A stretch of 9,190 bases of DNA from an uncultured Arachnia sp. Lineage in GTDB: Bacteria > Actinomycetota > Actinomycetes > Propionibacteriales > Propionibacteriaceae. The translations under genes were made by a program, and so were the position numbers. The stretch lies in NCBI GenBank assembly GCA_934636715.1, contig CAKUBE010000026.1, positions 1 through 9,190 on the forward strand, read 5' to 3'. The notes below the pieces were generated by a model. That model was not told where the DNA came from. It saw only the letters and a list, made by a program, of their open reading frames with translations, and ran no database searches. Positions 5,640 to 9,190 of the stretch are shown piece after piece (positions within the stretch are counted from its first letter, which is position 1; every line of letters starts with the position of its first letter).

Positions 5640-5984
5640 GTGACCGATACCCAGATCCAGACCGGCGTGGTCCTGACCGACGTTGCCGTGCAGAAGGTGC
5701 GCTCGCTGCTGGAGGCGGAGGGCCGTGACGACCTAGCCCTGCGCATCGCGGTGCAGCCCGGCGGCTGCTCGGGTCTGCGCTACCAGCTTTACTTCGACGA
5801 CCGCTCGCTCGACGGCGACGTGGCCACCGACTACGACGGCGTCACCGTCGTCACCGACAAGATGAGCGCCCCCTACCTGGGCGGGGCGAGCATCGACTTC
5901 ATGGATTCGATCGAGAAGCAGGGCTTCACGATCGACAACCCCAACGCGCAGGGTTCCTGCGCTTGTGGCGACTCGTTCCACTGA
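5640..5984 (+). CDS. erpA: Iron-sulfur cluster insertion protein, ErpA/IscA/HesB family
   Basis: A-type carrier that receives Fe-S clusters from the assembly machinery and hands them to apo-enzymes in the cytoplasm. The 114-aa product has the three invariant cysteines: C43 in PGGCSG, and C107 and C109 in the C-terminal SCACGDSF. The core GVVLTDVAVQKVRSLL (9-24) and IDFMDSIEKQGFTIDNPNAQ (85-104) are also typical, and the length is normal. GTG at 5640 follows GGGGAG with a six-base spacer. It has its own -10 (5587) and ends 19 bases before a strong terminator, so it is probably a single-gene transcript, possibly with read-through from the pspA operon. Its place directly before the cytochrome oxidase genes fits a role in supplying respiratory Fe-S enzymes, although the oxidase itself contains haem and copper rather than Fe-S. 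Confidence 0.95.
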   Translation: MTDTQIQTGVVLTDVAVQKVRSLLEAEGRDDLALRIAVQPGGCSGLRYQLYFDDRSLDGDVATDYDGVTVVTDKMSAPYLGGASIDFMDSIEKQGFTIDNPNAQGSCACGDSFH

Positions 5985-6003
5985 GCCGAGCCCGGCACTA
6001 TAC

Positions 6004-6041
6004 GCCACCCCCGCGGCACGACTGCCGTGGGGGTGGCTTTT
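6004..6041 (+). terminator. Rho-independent terminator after erpA
   Basis: A 15-bp stem pairs 6004-6018 (GCCACCCCCGCGGCA) with 6023-6037 (TGCCGTGGGGGTGGC), with one G-U pair and a CGAC tetraloop, followed by TTTT. It separates erpA from the oxidase operon. Confidence 0.9.
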
Positions 6042-6045
6042 GCGT

Positions 6046-6051
6046 TAAGGT
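6046..6051 (+). promoter_or_regulatory. Candidate -10 box for the ctaC operon
   Basis: TAAGGT fits TANNNT and lies five bases after the terminator T-run. A start near 6058 gives a leader of about 70 bases before the GTG at 6129. A -35 would fall inside the terminator's 3' arm and is weak (TGCCGT, 6023-6028). Confidence 0.35.
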
Positions 6052-6062
6052 GGCAGCAGCAA

Positions 6063-6102
6063 GTGCGCCACCCTGTCTCCAAGGGTCGGGTTTGGCGCGC
6101 AC
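6063..6102 (+). other. Possible structured leader RNA upstream of ctaC
   Basis: GTGCGCC (6063-6069) can pair with GGCGCGCAC (6094-6102), leaving a two-base bulge. Inside it ACCCT (6070-6074) can pair with AGGGT (6082-6086) around a seven-base loop. The structure ends 12 bases before the ribosome binding site GGAAGGG at 6115-6121. GC-rich DNA forms such stems by chance, so this is tentative. Confidence 0.25.
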
Positions 6103-6128
6103 GAACAGTTGAACGGAAGGGCAAGTTT

Positions 6129-6980
6129 GTGAGTGGCACCTCCGCCCCGTCGCGACGACGGACGGCTCGCGCGGCACTCCTCGCCGCGGTCCCAGCCATG
6201 CTCGTCGCGCTGACGGCCTGCGCCGGACCGCCGATCGGACTCCCCGAAGCGACGTCCGAGCAGGCACACCACATCGGCGACCTGTGGCTGGGCGCGTGGA
6301 TCGCCTCGTTCATCATCGGCGGCATCGTGTGGGGATTGATCGGCTGGGCGGTGATCCGGTACCGCCGCAAGGCCGGCGACGCGCCCGCACCGCGGCAGAC
6401 GGCCTATCACCTACCGCTCGAGCTCCTGTACACGCTCGTCCCGTTCCTGATCGTCGGCGTCCTCTTCGTGTACACGGTCAAGGCCCAGGACGCGATCCGC
6501 GACCAGTCGATCGAGCCCGACGTCGTCGTCAACGTCGTCGGACAGAAGTGGTCCTGGACTTTCAACTACATGGAAGAGGACAACCCCGACGTCGGCACCA
6601 ACGCCTTCGAGGTCGGCACCATCGAGAAGATCCCGGACCTCTACCTGCCCATCAACAAGCGGGTCCGGTTCAACCTGGACTCCGCGGACGTCATCCATTC
6701 GTTCTGGATCCCCACCTTCTACTTCAAGTTGGACGTGATCCCCGGCCACCCGAACTCCTTCGATGCGACGCCGAACAGGCTCGGGACCTATGACGGCAAG
6801 TGCGCCGAGCTCTGCGGAGAGTTCCATGCGCGGATGATCTTCAAGGTCCACATCGTCTCCGAGGAGGACTACGAGGCCAAGGTTCGGGAACTCGCCCAGT
6901 CCGGCAACGCCGGCACCCGGACCGTCGAAGACGCGATCCAGGCTGTCCTTCCGACAGCGGCACCTGAGGAGCACCAGTGA
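6129..6980 (+). CDS. ctaC: Cytochrome c oxidase subunit II (CuA subunit)
   Basis: This subunit receives electrons from cytochrome c (in Actinobacteria, the cytochrome c domain of the bc1 complex) through the binuclear CuA centre outside the membrane. The 283-aa product starts with a basic N-terminus, a hydrophobic segment (about 15-30) and the lipobox LTAC with C31, predicting a lipid-anchored mature protein. Two further membrane helices are at about 55-77 and 98-117. The aromatic QKWSWTFNY electron-entry segment is at 139-147. The CuA ligands are all present: H190 in VIHSFWIP, then C225, E227, C229, H233 and M236 in [16 protein letters not shown] at 6129 is seven bases after GGAAGGG (6115-6121). 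It is the first gene of an operon with ctaD (GTGA overlap) and ctaF. Confidence 0.97.
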   Translation: MSGTSAPSRRRTARAALLAAVPAMLVALTACAGPPIGLPEATSEQAHHIGDLWLGAWIASFIIGGIVWGLIGWAVIRYRRKAGDAPAPRQTAYHLPLELLYTLVPFLIVGVLFVYTVKAQDAIRDQSIEPDVVVNVVGQKWSWTFNYMEEDNPDVGTNAFEVGTIEKIPDLYLPINKRVRFNLDSADVIHSFWIPTFYFKLDVIPGHPNSFDATPNRLGTYDGKCAELCGEFHARMIFKVHIVSEEDYEAKVRELAQSGNAGTRTVEDAIQAVLPTAAPEEHQ

Positions 6981-8704
6981 GCAGCGCATCCATCACGAAC
7001 CGAACCCAGTTGGGCGAGGCCGAGGTCTCGGCCCGCCCGCACACGCTGGGCACCACCTTCATGAAGTACCTGACGACGACCGATCACAAGGTCATCGGCA
7101 ACATGTACTTCGTCACGGCGCTCATCTTCTTCGGCATCGGCGGCGTCCTGGCCCTCGGCATCCGCGCCGAGCTGGCGAGCCCCGGCATTCAGTTCCTGAA
7201 CTTCGAGACGTTCAACCAGTTCTTCACGATGCACGGCACGATCATGCTGCTGATGTTCGCGACCCCGATGTTCGCGGGCTTCGCCAACGCCATCGTGCCG
7301 CTGCAGTTGGGCGCGCCCGACGTCGCCTTCCCGCGGCTCAACGGGTTCTCCTACTGGCTGTACCTTTTCGGCTCGATCATGGCTTGCCTCGGCTTCTTCA
7401 GCCCCAACGGCGCCGCGAGCTTCGGCTGGTTCGCCTATGCCCCGCTGTCTAACGCGATCCACTCGCCCGGCGTCGGCCACGATCTCTGGATCATGGGCCT
7501 CTACCTGCTCGGCCTCTCGTCGATCCTCGGCTCGGTGAACTTCGTCACCACCATCATCACGATGCGCGCGCCGGGCATGACCATGTTCCGCCTGCCGATC
7601 TTCTGCTGGAACATCCTCGTCACCTCGCTGCTTGTCCTGATCGTGTTCCCGGTGCTCGCCGCCGGTCTGCTGGTCCTCGAGTCCGACCGCGTGCTCGGCA
7701 GTCACGTGCTGGACCCGGCCTCCGGCGGCCCGATCCTGTGGCAGCACCTGTTCTGGTTCTTCGGCCACCCCGAGGTCTACGTCATCGCGCTGCCGTTCTT
7801 CGGAATCATCACCGAGGTGCTGAGCGCGTTCAGCCGCAAGCCGGTCTTCGGCTACTACGGCCTGGTGTTCGCGACACTCGCCATCGGCGCCCTCTCGGTG
7901 TCGGTGTGGGCGCACCACATGTTCGTCACCGGCGCGGTGAACCTGCCGTTCTTTGCCTTCATGACCTTCATGATCGCGGTGCCGACAGGCGTGAAGTTCT
8001 TCAACTGGGTCGGCACCATCTGGCGCGGATCCCTGACGCTCAACACGTCGATGACGTTCGCCATCGGCTTCCTGGTGACGTTCCTCTTCGGCGGCCTGAC
8101 CGGCGTCATCCTGGCCAGCCCGCCGCTGGACTTCCAGGTCTCCGACACCTACTTCGTCGTGGCGCACTTCCACTACGTGCTGTTCGGCACCGTCGTGTTC
8201 GCCATGTTCGCCGGCTTCTACTACTGGTGGCCGAAGTTCACCGGCAGGATGCTGAACGAGCGCTGGGGCATGGTCCACTTCTGGACGCTGTTCATCGGCT
8301 TCCACACCACGTTCCTCGTGCAGCACTGGCTGGGCACGCAGGGTATGCAGCGGCGCATCGCGGACTATGGCGCATGGGAGGGCTTCACCTTCCTGAACCA
8401 GGTGTCGACGTTCGGCGCGTTCCTGCTCGGCGTCTCGATGCTGCCGTTCGCCTGGAACGTGTGGATCACGAGGAAGACCCCCAAGGTCGAGGTCAACGAC
8501 CCCTGGGGCTGGGGCCGCACGCTCGAGTGGGCGACCTCCTGCCCGCCGCCGCGGCACAACTTCGACAGCCTCCCGCGCGTCCGCTCGCTGAGCCCGGCGC
8601 TCGACGCCGCCCGCCCAGAGCTGGCGCAAGGAGACCATCCCGCTGATCTCGGCGAGCTGCTCGACGGCCGCACCGAGGAAGACCTGAAAGGTGTGACCAA
8701 GTGA
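6977..8704 (+). CDS. ctaD: Cytochrome c oxidase subunit I (haem a / a3-CuB)
   Basis: Catalytic subunit of the aa3 oxidase, which reduces O2 to water and pumps protons. At 575 aa with about twelve membrane helices it has the normal size. The low-spin haem a ligands are H86 (TMHGTIM) and H399, and the haem a3 ligand is H397 (VVAHFHY). CuB is bound by H264, H313 and H314, with Y268 of GHPEVY positioned for the His-Tyr cross-link. Proton pathway residues include E266 and D115 ([11 protein letters not shown]) for the D channel and K340 (PTGVKFFNW) for the K channel, so this is an A-type oxidase. The ~45-residue C-terminal tail after PPPRHNF is cytoplasmic and variable. The GTG start overlaps the ctaC stop (GTGA), with GAGGAG five bases upstream (6966-6971). 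Its stop overlaps ctaF in the same way. Confidence 0.98.
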   Translation: MSSASITNRTQLGEAEVSARPHTLGTTFMKYLTTTDHKVIGNMYFVTALIFFGIGGVLALGIRAELASPGIQFLNFETFNQFFTMHGTIMLLMFATPMFAGFANAIVPLQLGAPDVAFPRLNGFSYWLYLFGSIMACLGFFSPNGAASFGWFAYAPLSNAIHSPGVGHDLWIMGLYLLGLSSILGSVNFVTTIITMRAPGMTMFRLPIFCWNILVTSLLVLIVFPVLAAGLLVLESDRVLGSHVLDPASGGPILWQHLFWFFGHPEVYVIALPFFGIITEVLSAFSRKPVFGYYGLVFATLAIGALSVSVWAHHMFVTGAVNLPFFAFMTFMIAVPTGVKFFNWVGTIWRGSLTLNTSMTFAIGFLVTFLFGGLTGVILASPPLDFQVSDTYFVVAHFHYVLFGTVVFAMFAGFYYWWPKFTGRMLNERWGMVHFWTLFIGFHTTFLVQHWLGTQGMQRRIADYGAWEGFTFLNQVSTFGAFLLGVSMLPFAWNVWITRKTPKVEVNDPWGWGRTLEWATSCPPPRHNFDSLPRVRSLSPALDAARPELAQGDHPADLGELLDGRTEEDLKGVTK

Positions 8705-9099
8705 AGGGCGAGAAGTGGGTTTTCTGGTTCATCTTCCTCTTCTTCCTCGTGGTGACGCCGGTCTACTGGCTCATGTCCCACGAGATCGCGGGCACGTTCG
8801 TGCTCGGGTTCACGGGCCTGCTGGGCGGCATGATCGCGGCGTACCTGACGATCACCGCGCGCACGTTCGACCCGCGTCCTGAAGACCGTCCCGACGCGGA
8901 GGTCTACGAGGGCGCGGGCCCCGTGGGCTTCTTCGCCCCGAAGAGCATCTGGCCCTTCTGGGCCGCGCTGACCATCGCGGTCATCTTCCTCGGCCCGGCC
9001 CTGCACCAGGGCTGGATCACGCTGATGGGCATCGCGATGGGCATCTGGAGCTGCAGCGGCTGGGTCCTCGAGTTCTACCGCGGCGACTATAGGCACTGA
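8701..9099 (+). CDS. ctaF: Cytochrome c oxidase subunit IV, actinobacterial type
   Basis: Small accessory subunit of the actinobacterial aa3 oxidase, part of the bc1-aa3 supercomplex; its detailed role is not firmly established. The 132-aa product has four membrane helices, at about 6-24, 31-52, 82-101 and 105-123. Between helices two and three is a hydrophilic loop containing the typical [27 protein letters not shown] segment with [10 protein letters not shown] after it. The C-terminus EFYRGDYRH matches the family ending. The GTG start overlaps the ctaD stop (GTGA), and AAAGG at 8687-8691 serves as a weak ribosome binding site. No terminator is visible after the stop; the sequence changes character about 15 bases downstream. 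Confidence 0.93.
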   Translation: MKGEKWVFWFIFLFFLVVTPVYWLMSHEIAGTFVLGFTGLLGGMIAAYLTITARTFDPRPEDRPDAEVYEGAGPVGFFAPKSIWPFWAALTIAVIFLGPALHQGWITLMGIAMGIWSCSGWVLEFYRGDYRH

Positions 9100-9114
9100 C
9101 CGATCGAGATCCAC

Positions 9115-9190
9115 TAGTGTCCTGCGTCGGAAGTTCGTTGATGGGTTCCGGTGTTCCAGTGGATGGATCGCAAGGCCGACGAGCGAAGTA
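9115..9190. mobile_element. Possible end of an insertion sequence (cut by the window edge)
   Basis: From the TA at 9115-9116 the sequence runs TAGTGTCCTGCGTCGGAAGT and on to the edge. It lacks the strong third-position G/C pattern seen before it and has no continuation of the oxidase operon. A TA followed by a TGTCC-type end resembles the boundary of IS630/Tc1-like elements, which insert at TA. Short frames open at 9141 (ATG) and 9164 (ATG), but they are too short to identify. The second inverted repeat and a transposase would lie beyond the window, so this is a suggestion only. Confidence 0.28.

Noticed and set aside
6869..8638. 589-codon open frame on the minus strand opposite ctaC/ctaD
   Set aside because: Its product is a long low-complexity run of Arg, Glu, Asp, His and Gln, the typical shadow of a high-GC gene on the other strand. 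ctaD on the plus strand has every haem and copper ligand.
9109..9164. ATCCACT / AGTGGAT inverted repeat after ctaF as a terminator
   Set aside because: Only 7 bp with a 42-base loop and no T-run; it is not a convincing terminator.
1..9190. tRNA, rRNA, CRISPR array or replication origin
   Set aside because: No cloverleaf, repeat-spacer pattern, rRNA-like stretch or DnaA-box cluster was seen in any intergenic region.

Overview
The window is about 9.2 kb of high-GC chromosomal DNA from an actinobacterium. Supporting signs are the strong third-position G/C bias, the predominance of GTG start codons (9 of the 12 genes whose start lies in the window), 1-4 nt stop/start overlaps, apparently leaderless genes behind TANNNT-type -10 boxes, and families typical of Actinobacteria (DUF3043, PspA with PspAA, the actinobacterial subunit IV CtaF). 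A Propionibacteriaceae-like organism is a guess. Apart from the last ~75 bases, the content is ordinary core-genome material.

Layout. (1) 1-285, minus: N-terminal 95 codons of dihydrolipoyl dehydrogenase. (2) 364-684, plus: a 106-aa protein I do not recognise; its stop shares a CTAG with the stop of (3), leucyl aminopeptidase, 681-2180, minus. (4) 2243-2557, plus: a two-helix membrane protein with two extracytoplasmic cysteines, divergent from pepA. (5) 2530-3398, minus: a DUF3043 membrane protein translationally coupled to a 68-aa conserved protein. (6) 3557-5552, plus: pspA, pspAA and a shortened, motif-poor glycerate-kinase-fold gene, joined by ATGA and GTGA overlaps. (7) 5640-5984, plus: an ErpA/IscA-type Fe-S carrier with its own promoter and a strong intrinsic terminator at 6004-6041. 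(8) 6129-9099, plus: ctaC, ctaD and ctaF, joined by GTGA overlaps, encoding subunits II, I and IV of the aa3-type cytochrome c oxidase. (9) 9115-9190: non-coding or mobile-looking DNA cut off by the window edge, possibly one end of an insertion sequence.

How the genes fit together: the block concerns central and respiratory metabolism (lipoamide dehydrogenase, Fe-S cluster delivery, terminal oxidase) plus cell-envelope stress protection (PspA/PspAA). From memory, the order pepA / DUF3043 / glycerate-kinase-like / HesB-type Fe-S protein / ctaC resembles the Mycobacterium tuberculosis Rv2213-Rv2200c region, with pspA-pspAA here placed between the DUF3043 gene and the kinase-like gene. I found no clearly new multi-gene system. 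The points most worth a second look are the degenerate kinase, three starts with identical leaderless geometry, a direct repeat upstream of pspA, and the foreign-looking 3' edge.
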